From an uncultured Sulfurovum sp. (GTDB lineage Bacteria > Campylobacterota > Campylobacteria > Campylobacterales > Sulfurovaceae): a stretch of DNA of 64,000 nt. This document shows positions 1-15,953 of the stretch, piece after piece; position 1 is the first letter of the stretch; every line of letters starts with the position of its first letter. Where the stretch lies: positions 1 through 64,000 of the forward strand of contig CACVAP010000092.1 of the NCBI GenBank assembly GCA_902727895.1, in the 5' to 3' direction. Position numbers and translations under genes: made by a program. A model generated the notes under the pieces. It did no database searches. It was not told where the DNA came from and saw nothing but the letters and a program-made list of their open reading frames with translations.

Positions 1-54
1 TTACTGAAGTTTTTATTTTTGAAATAAACTACTATTTAATCTAAGGAGACAATG

Positions 55-480
55 ATGGCAAAAAAAGTAACTGAAAAGTTTAAAATGATGATTCCTGCTG
101 GATCAGCTAACCCATCACCACCAGTTGGACCAGCACTTGGTCAACGTGGTGTTAACATTATGGAGTTTTGTAAAGCATTTAATGAAAGAACAAAAGATAA
201 AATGGGGTTTAAAATTCCTGTTGAAGTAACAGTTTACGCTGATAGATCTTTCACATTTGAAACAAAGCAACCACCTGCATCTGAGCTTATTATGAAAGCT
301 GCAAACATTAAAAAAGGTACAGATAACCCTATTACAAATAAAGTAGCAACACTTACAGCAGCTCAAATTGATGAGATTGTTGAAAAGAAAATTGCTGATT
401 TAAATACAGATGACAAAGCAATGGCAACAAAAATTATTGCTGGTACTTGTCGTTCAATGGGTGTTGATATCGCTGGTTAA
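55..480 (+). CDS. rplK: 50S ribosomal protein L11
   Basis: L11 binds 23S rRNA in the GTPase-associated centre of the large subunit. The protein is about 141 residues, the usual L11 length, and carries the family signature around residues 18-35 ([12 protein letters not shown] followed by [12 protein letters not shown]). Two ATGs stand in tandem at 52 and 55. I chose 55 because it gives the canonical MAKKV start and lies 6 bases after the AGGAG at 44-48, whereas 52 would leave only 3. It is the first gene here of the rplKAJL-rpoBC cluster; nusG/secE would be expected upstream of the window edge. Identity is certain. Confidence 0.98.
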   Translation: MAKKVTEKFKMMIPAGSANPSPPVGPALGQRGVNIMEFCKAFNERTKDKMGFKIPVEVTVYADRSFTFETKQPPASELIMKAANIKKGTDNPITNKVATLTAAQIDEIVEKKIADLNTDDKAMATKIIAGTCRSMGVDIAG

Positions 481-506
481 TTCCAGTTTATCGAAATTTT
501 AATGGT

Positions 507-550
507 CGATTAGACCCTATACCACTATGATAGTGGGAGATTTTATATCG
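507..550 (+). promoter_or_regulatory. Hairpin element in the rplK-rplA gap
   Basis: CCACTA (522-527) and TAGTGG (531-536) form a 6-bp stem with a TGA loop. It is enclosed by a short CGAT (507-510) / ATCG (547-550) pairing, just before the rplA ribosome binding site GGAG at 552-555. It could be an L1 autoregulatory site or an RNA processing site. I see structure only; the function is inference. Confidence 0.4.
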
Positions 551-562
551 TTGGAGAAATAA

Positions 563-1270
563 ATGGCAAATAAAGTAAATAAAAAAAGAGCTTCGCTCTT
601 AGAAAAAATAGAAGTAGAAAAAAAGTATACGGTAGATGATGCGGCAGCACTTCTCACTGAGTTAAAATCAGCTAAGTTTGACGAAACTGTTGAACTTGCA
701 TTGAACTTAAACCTTGACCCTAGACATGCAGATCAAATGCTTAGAGGTTCTGTAGTGCTTCCAAATGGTACAGGAAAAGTAGTTAGAGTTGCAGTATTCG
801 CTAAAGATGAAAAAGCTGATGAAGCGAAAGCAGCAGGTGCTGATTTAGTTGGTTCTGATGAATTAATCGAAGCAATTCAAGCTGGTAACATTGATTTTGA
901 TACAGTTATTGCAACACCTAACATGATGGGAACACTTGGAAAAGTAGCAAGAATACTTGGACCAAAAGGTTTAATGCCTAACCCTAAAACTGGAACTGTT
1001 ACTATGGATATCACTAAGGCTGTTACTGAAGCTAAAGGTGGAAAAGTTAATTTTAGAACAGACAAAAAAGGTAACATCCATGCAGGTATTGGAAAAGTAT
1101 CTTTTGGTGCAGAAAAAATTAAAGAAAATTTAGCAACTTTTATGCAAACAATTAACAAAGTTAAACCAGCTTCTGCAAAAGGTAGATATATCTTGAATGG
1201 TGCTTTATCTTTAACTATGAGTCCTTCTGTAACAATTGATACAGCTGAACTTTTAGAATTGAAAGCCTAG
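563..1270 (+). CDS. rplA: 50S ribosomal protein L1
   Basis: L1 forms the mobile L1 stalk near the E site and in many bacteria represses translation of the L11-L1 mRNA. The 235-residue length is standard. The family signature is visible around residues 117-150 ([26 protein letters not shown]). It lies 82 bases after rplK behind a GGAG ribosome binding site and a hairpin, in the usual rplK-rplA order. An adjoining 188-base structured gap separates it from rplJ. Confidence 0.98.
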   Translation: MANKVNKKRASLLEKIEVEKKYTVDDAAALLTELKSAKFDETVELALNLNLDPRHADQMLRGSVVLPNGTGKVVRVAVFAKDEKADEAKAAGADLVGSDELIEAIQAGNIDFDTVIATPNMMGTLGKVARILGPKGLMPNPKTGTVTMDITKAVTEAKGGKVNFRTDKKGNIHAGIGKVSFGAEKIKENLATFMQTINKVKPASAKGRYILNGALSLTMSPSVTIDTAELLELKA

Positions 1271-1288
1271 TTAGAGCTTAAAGCTTAG

Positions 1289-1339
1289 AATATTTGAATA
1301 AGAGTTAGACCTATGTCTGATTCTTTTCAAGTATTTTTT
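1289..1339 (+). terminator. Attenuator-like hairpin in the rplJL leader
   Basis: A long hairpin reads AATATTTGAA (1289-1298), AAGA (1300-1303), AGAC (1307-1310), loop CTAT, GTCT (1315-1318), TCTT (1322-1325), TTCAAGTATT (1326-1335), with one GTT/GAT internal loop. The right arm runs into a T tract at 1334-1339. The shape is that of an intrinsic terminator between rplA and rplJ, where L10-L12 feedback acts in many bacteria (the L10 leader family). A second small hairpin, TTATGC/GCATAA, follows at 1343-1357. Regulation by L10 is inference. Confidence 0.6.
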
Positions 1340-1458
1340 CCTTTATGCTTGGCATAAGTAATCTAGACTAAAGATAATTGGGGCGAAAGCTTAATACAAA
1401 ACTTTGAAAAAAGTTTGTTGGTTTATAACCACCCTTTTAGAGGTCGAAAGGAGAATAA

Positions 1459-1944
1459 ATGACTAGAATTGAAAAAGAATCTATTGTTAATGAATTAACA
1501 ACTGCTTTTGCTGATCAGGGTGCCGTAATCGTATGTAATTACAAAGGTATGACTGTTGAAGCATTAGAAGGTGTTAGAAAATTAGCTAAAGAAAATGATG
1601 TACAAGTACGTGTTATTAAAAACACTCTTGCAGGAATTGCACTTAAAGCTGCAAACTGTGAAGAGATGGAATTAGTTCAAACTAATGTATTTATCTGGGG
1701 TGAAGACCAGATTGCAACTTGTAAAGTTGCTGATAAATCTGCTACTTTAAATGGCGAGAACTTCGAGATTAAATCTGGAGTTATTGAGTCTAAAGTTGCT
1801 GATATTGCTACTATTAATGCTATGGCTAAACTTCCAGGTAGAGATGAACTTCTTGGTATGTTACTTAATGTATGGAATGCACCAGTGCAGAACTTTACAA
1901 TTGGTATGAGTGCTTTAGCTACTAAACTAGAAGAAGAAGCGTAG
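1459..1944 (+). CDS. rplJ: 50S ribosomal protein L10
   Basis: L10 anchors the L7/L12 dimers to the ribosome to form the stalk that recruits translation factors. The 161-residue protein begins MTRIEKESIV and shows the N-terminal domain features VIVCNYKGMTVEALEGVRK and VRVIKNTLA around residues 23-60. The acidic C-terminal helix ends LATKLEEEA, the L12-binding region. The start follows AAAGGAG at 1447-1453. It sits between the structured leader and rplL, as expected for the rplJL pair. Confidence 0.97.
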   Translation: MTRIEKESIVNELTTAFADQGAVIVCNYKGMTVEALEGVRKLAKENDVQVRVIKNTLAGIALKAANCEEMELVQTNVFIWGEDQIATCKVADKSATLNGENFEIKSGVIESKVADIATINAMAKLPGRDELLGMLLNVWNAPVQNFTIGMSALATKLEEEA

Positions 1945-1947
1945 TTT

Positions 1948-1971
1948 TATCTATTTAAATTTAAATAGATA
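1948..1971 (+). repeat. 24-bp perfect palindrome between rplJ and rplL
   Basis: TATCTATTTAAA followed directly by its reverse complement gives a perfect 24-bp palindrome just after the rplJ stop. It can fold as an AU hairpin in the mRNA. No T tract follows, so it is not a typical terminator; it may be an RNA processing or stabilising site. Confidence 0.5.
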
Positions 1972-2031
1972 CTAAATTGAATGTGATGATATTAAAATCA
2001 TTGAAAAATATATAATTTTAAGGAATTAAAA

Positions 2032-2397
2032 ATGGCAACAACTAAAGAAGACGTTTTAGAATTTATTTCAAACATGTCAGTACTTGAGCTTTCTGAGCTT
2101 GTAAAAGAATTTGAAGAAAAATTTGGTGTATCTGCACAAGCTACTGTAGTAGCTGGTGGTCCAGTAGCTGAAGCAGCTGATGAGCAAACAGAATTTAGTG
2201 TAGTACTTACAGATGCAGGTGCTAAAAAAATCAATGCTATTAAAGTTGTAAGAGCTATTACAGGTCTTGGACTTAAAGAAGCTAAAGCTGCTGTTGAAGA
2301 AGTACCAACTGTTCTTAAAGAAGGTGCTACTAAAGAAGAAGCTGAAGAAATTAAAAAGCAAGTTGAAGAAGCTGGTGCAGCTTGTGAGCTTAAATAA
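2032..2397 (+). CDS. rplL: 50S ribosomal protein L7/L12
   Basis: L7/L12 is the multicopy stalk protein that binds elongation and initiation factors. It is 121 residues long with the standard layout: an N-terminal dimerisation helix (residues 5-30, [20 protein letters not shown]), an Ala-rich hinge, and a C-terminal domain with [20 protein letters not shown] and [16 protein letters not shown] around residues 54-95. The start follows AAGGAA. The 248-base gap that follows is full of hairpins and separates it from rpoB. Confidence 0.98.
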   Translation: MATTKEDVLEFISNMSVLELSELVKEFEEKFGVSAQATVVAGGPVAEAADEQTEFSVVLTDAGAKKINAIKVVRAITGLGLKEAKAAVEEVPTVLKEGATKEEAEEIKKQVEEAGAACELK

Positions 2398-2418
2398 GTC
2401 AACCCTGACTTACTCGTT

Positions 2419-2448
2419 TCAAATGGATTTTATTCATTTGAAACACTT
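2419..2448 (+). other. Hairpin after rplL
   Basis: GTTTCAAATG and CATTTGAAAC form a perfect 10-bp stem with an ATTTTATT-type loop about 20 bases after the rplL stop. The sequence after it is not T-rich, so it looks more like a 3'-end protecting or processing hairpin than an intrinsic terminator. Confidence 0.5.
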
Positions 2449-2467
2449 AAACACTTAGACCCTTTCT

Positions 2468-2524
2468 TCTACTGCATTAGTAACAGTAGATTATATTTCC
2501 TTGCATAGCATTAGTAACTGTGCA
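2468..2524 (+). other. Twin hairpins with identical loops, rplL-rpoB gap
   Basis: Two hairpins stand 34 bases apart. The first is TCTACTG (2468-2474) / CAGTAGA (2484-2490). The second is TGCATAG (2502-2508) / CTGTGCA (2518-2524), with one U-G pair. Both have 7-bp stems and exactly the same 9-base loop, CATTAGTAA. Different stems with an identical loop suggest selection on a folded RNA with a recognised loop. Confidence 0.6.
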
Positions 2525-2568
2525 TTATCAATAGATTTAAATTTTTATATTTTGATGGGTATATCGAT

Positions 2569-2592
2569 AAGCTATTGCGCAATAGTTTTTTT
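2569..2592 (+). terminator. Intrinsic terminator (attenuator) before rpoB
   Basis: CTATTGCGCAATAG (2572-2585) is a perfect palindrome that folds as a hairpin and is followed by seven T (2586-2592). It lies 54 bases before the rpoB start, so it probably attenuates transcription between the ribosomal-protein genes and rpoBC, as known for the equivalent gap in E. coli. Confidence 0.75.
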
Positions 2593-2636
2593 GTATATCT
2601 ATACATCAATTCATTAACATAAACATACTAATATAA

Positions 2637-11326
<8,690 letters not shown>

Positions 11327-11334
11327 GTTTTAAA

Positions 11335-11357
11335 GGTTGAGAAGTTTTTTCTCAACC
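11335..11357. terminator. Bidirectional terminator after rpoC
   Basis: GGTTGAGAA (11335-11343) and TTCTCAACC (11349-11357) form a 9-bp stem with a GTTTT loop between the convergent rpoC and the CPxCG gene. Read on the minus strand it is followed by TTTAAAAC, so it may serve both genes. Confidence 0.65.
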
Positions 11358-11365
11358 CTTATGCT

Positions 11366-11548
11366 TTAAATGCCTTCCATTTGGTTGGCATTAAACTGTA
11401 CTAAATTTTCTCCTATAAATTTAAATGTTAATTCTATAGGTCTACAACAGACTTCACAGTCTTCGACATAATCAGAAGTCTCCTCCTCATTTTCTAAAAT
11501 CATTGATATCCTTTCCCAGCAATAGGGACAAGTAAAAAAATGTTCCAT
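11366..11548 (-). CDS. CPxCG-type cysteine-rich small protein
   Basis: A 60-residue protein with two CxxC-type pairs: FTCPYCWE near residue 8 and CEVCCRP near residues 31-35. These fit a single zinc knuckle of the CPxCG cysteine-rich family, whose function is unknown. In this copy the first pair reads CPYC and the second CEVCC. The gene converges on rpoC. Its start follows AGGAAAAAA on the minus strand, with a TATACT-like -10 further upstream. Confidence 0.75.
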   Translation of the reverse strand: MEHFFTCPYCWERISMILENEEETSDYVEDCEVCCRPIELTFKFIGENLVQFNANQMEGI

Positions 11549-11590
11549 CTTTTTTCCTCATATACTAAATGCTATTAGTATAGCGAAACT

Positions 11591-11956
11591 TTACTCTAAA
11601 TCCATTCTTCGCCATTCTGCATTGTCATAGAATTTAGGGTCAAATTTATACTTATAAGTAATGATAGGAGCTGTTGGAATATAGTCTTCAGCGAAGAAAG
11701 CATCTTCTTCCATTATAAGTTCTGTCGTCAATTCAGGGTCTGTAATGATAGGTATATCAATTTGGGTTGGTAGACTCATTGTAATCAACTCTTTTTGGAT
11801 AGCTGCATCAGCCTCTGGGCTGTGAACAAGACCATAATTATGCCCATAAAGATGTTTGTCTCCACTACTGAGAATAGTATGGCTAGAGCAGGCATTAAAC
11901 ATAAAAAGAGTAGTGATAGAAAGTATAGGTAAGATTTTTTTAGGTAAAAATTTCAT
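11591..11956 (-). CDS. Small lipoprotein of unknown function
   Basis: The 121-residue product has a lipoprotein signal: KK near the N-terminus, a hydrophobic stretch, then a lipobox FNAC with the acylated cysteine at residue 23. The mature part is short, acidic and without a domain I recognise. It ends WRRMDLE and is likely a membrane-anchored periplasmic protein. It stands alone between the CPxCG gene and an opposite-strand unknown gene, under an AT-rich upstream region. Confidence 0.7.
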   Translation of the reverse strand: MKFLPKKILPILSITTLFMFNACSSHTILSSGDKHLYGHNYGLVHSPEADAAIQKELITMSLPTQIDIPIITDPELTTELIMEEDAFFAEDYIPTAPIITYKYKFDPKFYDNAEWRRMDLE

Positions 11957-12071
11957 AGATAATCCTTATATTAATTTTTTATTAAATTAAATATATAATA
12001 ATTTTACTTAAAACTAAATTCAAATTAAAGTTTTTTTAAATTTTTGTGAAATTTTTTGATACAATTCAAAT

Positions 12072-12338
12072 ATGAATAACACAACCTTCCACAAAAATCT
12101 ACAAGCTTTGGCAAATGGTGCTAATTATGTTTTCTATAATGAAAAACGTTACCTCCTAAGAAAAGAGACTTTACTCAATGGAAAACTATTAAAAGTCTAT
12201 GCTGAAGAGCTAGGAGGTAATGATATTGTAAGTGCTAATTATTATCCTAGTATTAAAGAAGGAACTTTAAAACCTTGTGAAATGTCAGATGCTAAGGTTA
12301 TTGATTTTATTTTAAAAGCTGAAGAGATTATTCAATAA
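12072..12338 (+). CDS. Conserved-looking small protein, unknown
   Basis: An 88-residue cytoplasmic protein with no signal peptide and no domain I can name. It reads like a real gene: balanced composition, a TACAAT -10-like box just upstream and an ATG start, with no internal stops. There is no strong Shine-Dalgarno, so it may be translated from a very short leader. It lies between the lipoprotein gene and the str operon promoter, with no operon partner. Confidence 0.6.
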   Translation: MNNTTFHKNLQALANGANYVFYNEKRYLLRKETLLNGKLLKVYAEELGGNDIVSANYYPSIKEGTLKPCEMSDAKVIDFILKAEEIIQ

Positions 12339-12430
12339 AGTTGTATGATAAGTTTTGCAAAGTAACTACGCATTTCTTCTTAAGCGCATTATTAAACTAT
12401 TAAAATCATAAAATACAAAGCCTATTTCGG

Positions 12431-12436
12431 TATAAT
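12431..12436 (+). promoter_or_regulatory. -10 box of the str operon
   Basis: TATAAT at 12431-12436 lies about 100 bases before the rpsL start, preceded by an A/T-rich stretch, the usual promoter style of this phylum. Transcription would begin near 12443, leaving a leader of about 95 bases. Confidence 0.7.
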
Positions 12437-12460
12437 ATGCACGATTTTCTATATTTGAAG

Positions 12461-12497
12461 ACCCCGAAAGCATGGCTAAATGACGTTTTTTCGGGGT
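12461..12497 (+). promoter_or_regulatory. Hairpin leader of rpsL
   Basis: ACCCCGAAA (12461-12469) pairs with TTTCGGGGT (12489-12497), a GC-rich 9-bp stem in a very AT-rich setting. The loop holds a three-codon ORF, ATG GCT AAA TGA, at 12472-12483. It lies between the TATAAT box and the rpsL start and may regulate the str operon; the mechanism is unknown. Confidence 0.5.
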
Positions 12498-12538
12498 TTC
12501 CAGCCCAGATTTCAATAAACTATCAGAAAGGAATTGTA

Positions 12539-12913
12539 TTGCCTACAATTAACCAATTAGTTCGTAAAGAACGTAAAAAAGTGATTAAAAAATCAAAATC
12601 ACCAGCTTTAGTAAACTGTCCTCAAAGAAGAGGTGTTTGTACTAGAGTTTATACAACAACTCCAAAAAAACCTAACTCAGCTTTAAGAAAAGTTGCAAAA
12701 GTTAGATTGACAAGTGGATTTGAAGTTATTTCATACATCGGTGGAGAAGGTCATAACCTTCAAGAACACTCAATCGTACTTGTACGTGGAGGTAGAATTA
12801 AAGATTTACCTGGTGTTAAATATCATATCGTTCGTGGTGCATTGGATGCATCTGGTGTTAACGGTAGAACTGTTGCTAGATCTAAATACGGTACTAAAAA
12901 ACCAAAAAAATAA
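12539..12913 (+). CDS. rpsL: 30S ribosomal protein S12
   Basis: S12 lies at the decoding centre and is the classical site of streptomycin resistance. The start is a TTG at 12539: it yields PTINQLVR as residues 2-9, gives exactly 124 residues as in E. coli, and is preceded by AAAGGA at 12527-12532. The frame is open upstream to 12437, but those 34 codons overlap the leader hairpin and are not expected to be translated. The decoding loop [16 protein letters not shown] is intact. First gene of rpsL-rpsG-fusA. Confidence 0.97.
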   Translation: MPTINQLVRKERKKVIKKSKSPALVNCPQRRGVCTRVYTTTPKKPNSALRKVAKVRLTSGFEVISYIGGEGHNLQEHSIVLVRGGRIKDLPGVKYHIVRGALDASGVNGRTVARSKYGTKKPKK

Positions 12914-12935
12914 TCTTTTAGATTATTAGTTAAAG

Positions 12936-13018
12936 CAAGTGAGCGTTGAGTCTAGCAATAGACTTTGAACAGGTGTTGTCAAAAATCTTTTAAGGTTTGC
13001 CTTAGGGGACAAGACTTG
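12936..13018 (+). promoter_or_regulatory. Putative S7-type autoregulatory junction
   Basis: The rpsL-rpsG gap can fold as a three-way junction. The closing stem is CAAGT (12936-12940) / ACTTG (13014-13018). Arm 1 is AGTCTA / TAGACT with a GCAA tetraloop (12949-12964). Arm 2 is TTGTC (12976-12980) / GACAA (13008-13012) capped by AAGG-TTTG-CCTT (12992-13003). In E. coli, S7 represses its operon by binding this same gap; a matching role here is inference. Confidence 0.5.
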
Positions 13019-13056
13019 AGTAAATCAATTAGTGAATGATTGAAGATAAATTATAG

Positions 13057-13536
<480 letters not shown>

Positions 13537-13547
13537 GGAAGTAGATT

Positions 13548-15635
13548 ATGGCAAGAACACATAAACTTGAAGACGTAAGAAACATTGGTATTGCAGCTCA
13601 CATTGATGCTGGTAAAACAACAACAACTGAAAGAATTCTTTTCTATACAGGTGTTGAGCATAAAATCGGTGAAGTTCACGATGGTGCAGCAACTATGGAC
13701 TGGATGGAACAAGAGCAAGAAAGAGGTATTACAATTACTTCTGCTGCTACTACTTGTGAGTGGGCTAAAAAACAGATTAACATTATAGATACTCCAGGTC
13801 ACGTTGACTTTACTATTGAAGTTGAACGTTCTATGAGAGTACTTGATGGTGCTGTTTCAGTATTCTGTGCTGTTGGTGGGGTTCAACCACAATCAGAAAC
13901 AGTTTGGAGACAAAGAAACCGTTACGGTGTACCTTCAATTGTTTTTGTAAATAAGTATGATAGAACTGGTTCAGACTTTTATGAAGTTGAGAGACAAATC
14001 ATTGAGAGACTTAAAGGTAACCCTGTTCCTATTCAATTACCAATTGGTGCTGAAGAAAATTTTCAAGGTGTTGTTGACCTTGTTAAAATGAAAGCAATCG
14101 TTTGGGATCAAGATGCTGCTATGGGTTCTAACTACCATGTAGAAGAGATTTCAGAAGATATGATGGAATTGGCTGAAGAATACCGTGAAAAGTTAATTGA
14201 GAGCATTGCAGAAGTTGATGGTCAAGAAGAACTTATGGAAAAATTCTTAGAAGGTGAAGAGATTTCTGAAGAAGAAATCAAAGCTGGAATTAAAGCAGCA
14301 ACCATTGGTATGCATATTGTTCCAATGACTGTTGGTACAGCTTTCAAAAATAAAGGTGTTCAAACTCTACTTGACGCTGTTGTTGATTACCTTCCATCTC
14401 CAGTTGAATCAGCTGCCATCAAAGGTACGATGATGGAGGATGAAGAAGTTGAAGTTGAAGTTGAATCTAGTGACGAAGGTGCATTTGCATCATTGGCATT
14501 TAAGATTATGACGGATCCTTTTGTTGGTCAGTTGACATTTATCCGTGTTTACCGTGGTTCTTTAGAATCAGGTTCTTACGTGCATAACTCAACTAAAGAT
14601 AAAAAAGAACGTGTTGGTAGAATCATGAAAATGCATGCTATCAAAAGAGAAGAAGTTGCTGAAATTTACGCTGGTGAAATTGGTGCTGTTGTTGGTCTTA
14701 AGAACACAACTACTGGTGACACACTATGTGATGGTTCAGACAAAGTTGTATTAGAGAGAATGGATTTCCCGGATCCAGTTATTTCTGTTGCAGTTGAGCC
14801 AAAAACAAAAGCTGACCAAGAGAAAATGGGGATTGCACTAGGTAAATTAGCAGCAGAAGATCCTTCTTTCCGTGTTTCTACAGATGAAGAATCTGGTCAA
14901 ACTATTATTTCAGGAATGGGTGAACTTCACCTTGAGATTCTTGTAGATAGAATGAAAAGAGAATTCTCTGTTGAAGCTGAAGTTGGTGCTCCACAAGTTT
15001 CTTACCGTGAAGGTATTAGAAATTCTGTTAAGAAAGAGTACAAATACGCTAAACAATCTGGTGGACGTGGACAATTTGGTCATGTTTACTTACATATTGA
15101 GCCACAAGAAGCTGGTTTCGGTTATGAATTTGTTGATGCTGTTAAAGGTGGGGTTATTCCAAAAGAATTTATTCAACCAGTAAACAAAGGTGTTCAAGAA
15201 TCAATGCTTAGAGGAATCCAAGCTGGTTACCCAATTGAAGACATCAAAGTTACTCTTTATGATGGTTCTTACCATGATGTTGATTCATCTGAAATGGCGT
15301 TTAAACTTGCTGGTTCAATGGGATTCAGAGACGGTTGTAGAGAAGCTGATCCATTCATCTTAGAGCCAATGATGAAAGTTGAAGTTGAAACTCCTGAAGA
15401 TTACATGGGTGATGTAATTGGTGATGTTTCAAAAAGACGTGGAATTGTTCGTGGAATGGGTGATAGAGCTGGTTCTAAGATTGTTGATGCATTCGTACCA
15501 CTTTCTGAAATGTTCGGTTACTCAACTGACTTACGTTCAATGACTCAAGGTCGTGCAACTTATGCTATGGAATTTGACCATTATGCAGAAGTACCTGGAA
15601 ATGTTGCAAAAGAAATTATTGCGAAAAGAAGCTAA
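13548..15635 (+). CDS. fusA: Elongation factor G
   Basis: Translocation GTPase, 695 residues. G1 is [13 protein letters not shown] near residue 17, switch [13 protein letters not shown] near 60, and G3 DTPGHVDF near 82. G4 reads NKYDRTG rather than the usual NKMDR, a mild oddity at a GTP-specificity loop. Domains II-V are all present, ending in the [17 protein letters not shown] region of domain V. The start follows AAGGAAG, 11 bases after rpsG. A strong terminator follows. Confidence 0.98.
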   Translation: MARTHKLEDVRNIGIAAHIDAGKTTTTERILFYTGVEHKIGEVHDGAATMDWMEQEQERGITITSAATTCEWAKKQINIIDTPGHVDFTIEVERSMRVLDGAVSVFCAVGGVQPQSETVWRQRNRYGVPSIVFVNKYDRTGSDFYEVERQIIERLKGNPVPIQLPIGAEENFQGVVDLVKMKAIVWDQDAAMGSNYHVEEISEDMMELAEEYREKLIESIAEVDGQEELMEKFLEGEEISEEEIKAGIKAATIGMHIVPMTVGTAFKNKGVQTLLDAVVDYLPSPVESAAIKGTMMEDEEVEVEVESSDEGAFASLAFKIMTDPFVGQLTFIRVYRGSLESGSYVHNSTKDKKERVGRIMKMHAIKREEVAEIYAGEIGAVVGLKNTTTGDTLCDGSDKVVLERMDFPDPVISVAVEPKTKADQEKMGIALGKLAAEDPSFRVSTDEESGQTIISGMGELHLEILVDRMKREFSVEAEVGAPQVSYREGIRNSVKKEYKYAKQSGGRGQFGHVYLHIEPQEAGFGYEFVDAVKGGVIPKEFIQPVNKGVQESMLRGIQAGYPIEDIKVTLYDGSYHDVDSSEMAFKLAGSMGFRDGCREADPFILEPMMKVEVETPEDYMGDVIGDVSKRRGIVRGMGDRAGSKIVDAFVPLSEMFGYSTDLRSMTQGRATYAMEFDHYAEVPGNVAKEIIAKRS

Positions 15636-15657
15636 GCCTTTTTTACCTAATAATAAC

Positions 15658-15681
15658 AAACCTGCCATCTTGGCAGGTTTT
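15658..15681 (+). terminator. Intrinsic terminator of the str operon
   Basis: CCTGCCA (15661-15667) / TGGCAGG (15671-15677) with a TCT loop, preceded by AAA and followed by TTTT, 25 bases after the fusA stop. A standard Rho-independent terminator. Confidence 0.85.
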
Positions 15682-15953
15682 AACTAAAGTCCTTTATTTC
15701 TCCTCATATACTTCACTATTGTTCATGATTATTATCTTTTATTTTTCCTTGTACTTATATTTTAATATTAATATAGTTATTTAAATTAAAAAACTATATT
15801 AAAGTTTATTTAATATAAAATTTAGATTAAATAAAAATATAGTTAGTTATATTAATTATTAAGATAATTAAGTGCTTATAAATGTTAATATATATTATTA
15901 AATAACAATATAGAATTATTTTTAGTTTATATTGTTTAACTAAGGAGATAGAA
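15682..15953. other. Very AT-rich gap before the surface-protein gene
   Basis: With the terminator, the gap from fusA is over 300 bases. I see no ORF in it. It holds a 9-bp inverted repeat, TATATTAAA (15795-15803) / TTTAATATA (15809-15817), and a clear AAGGAG ribosome binding site at 15942-15947 for the next gene. The long A/T run is probably its promoter region. Confidence 0.5.

Noticed and set aside
12437-12538. Open frame extending rpsL by 34 codons upstream.
   Set aside because: It runs through the leader hairpin and lies at the expected transcription start; S12 is complete from the TTG at 12539 with a proper ribosome binding site.
15682-15953. Very AT-rich 270-base gap as a replication origin or attachment site.
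   Set aside because: No DnaA-box cluster, no dnaA/dnaN nearby and no repeated flank; it is better explained as the promoter region of the surface-protein gene.
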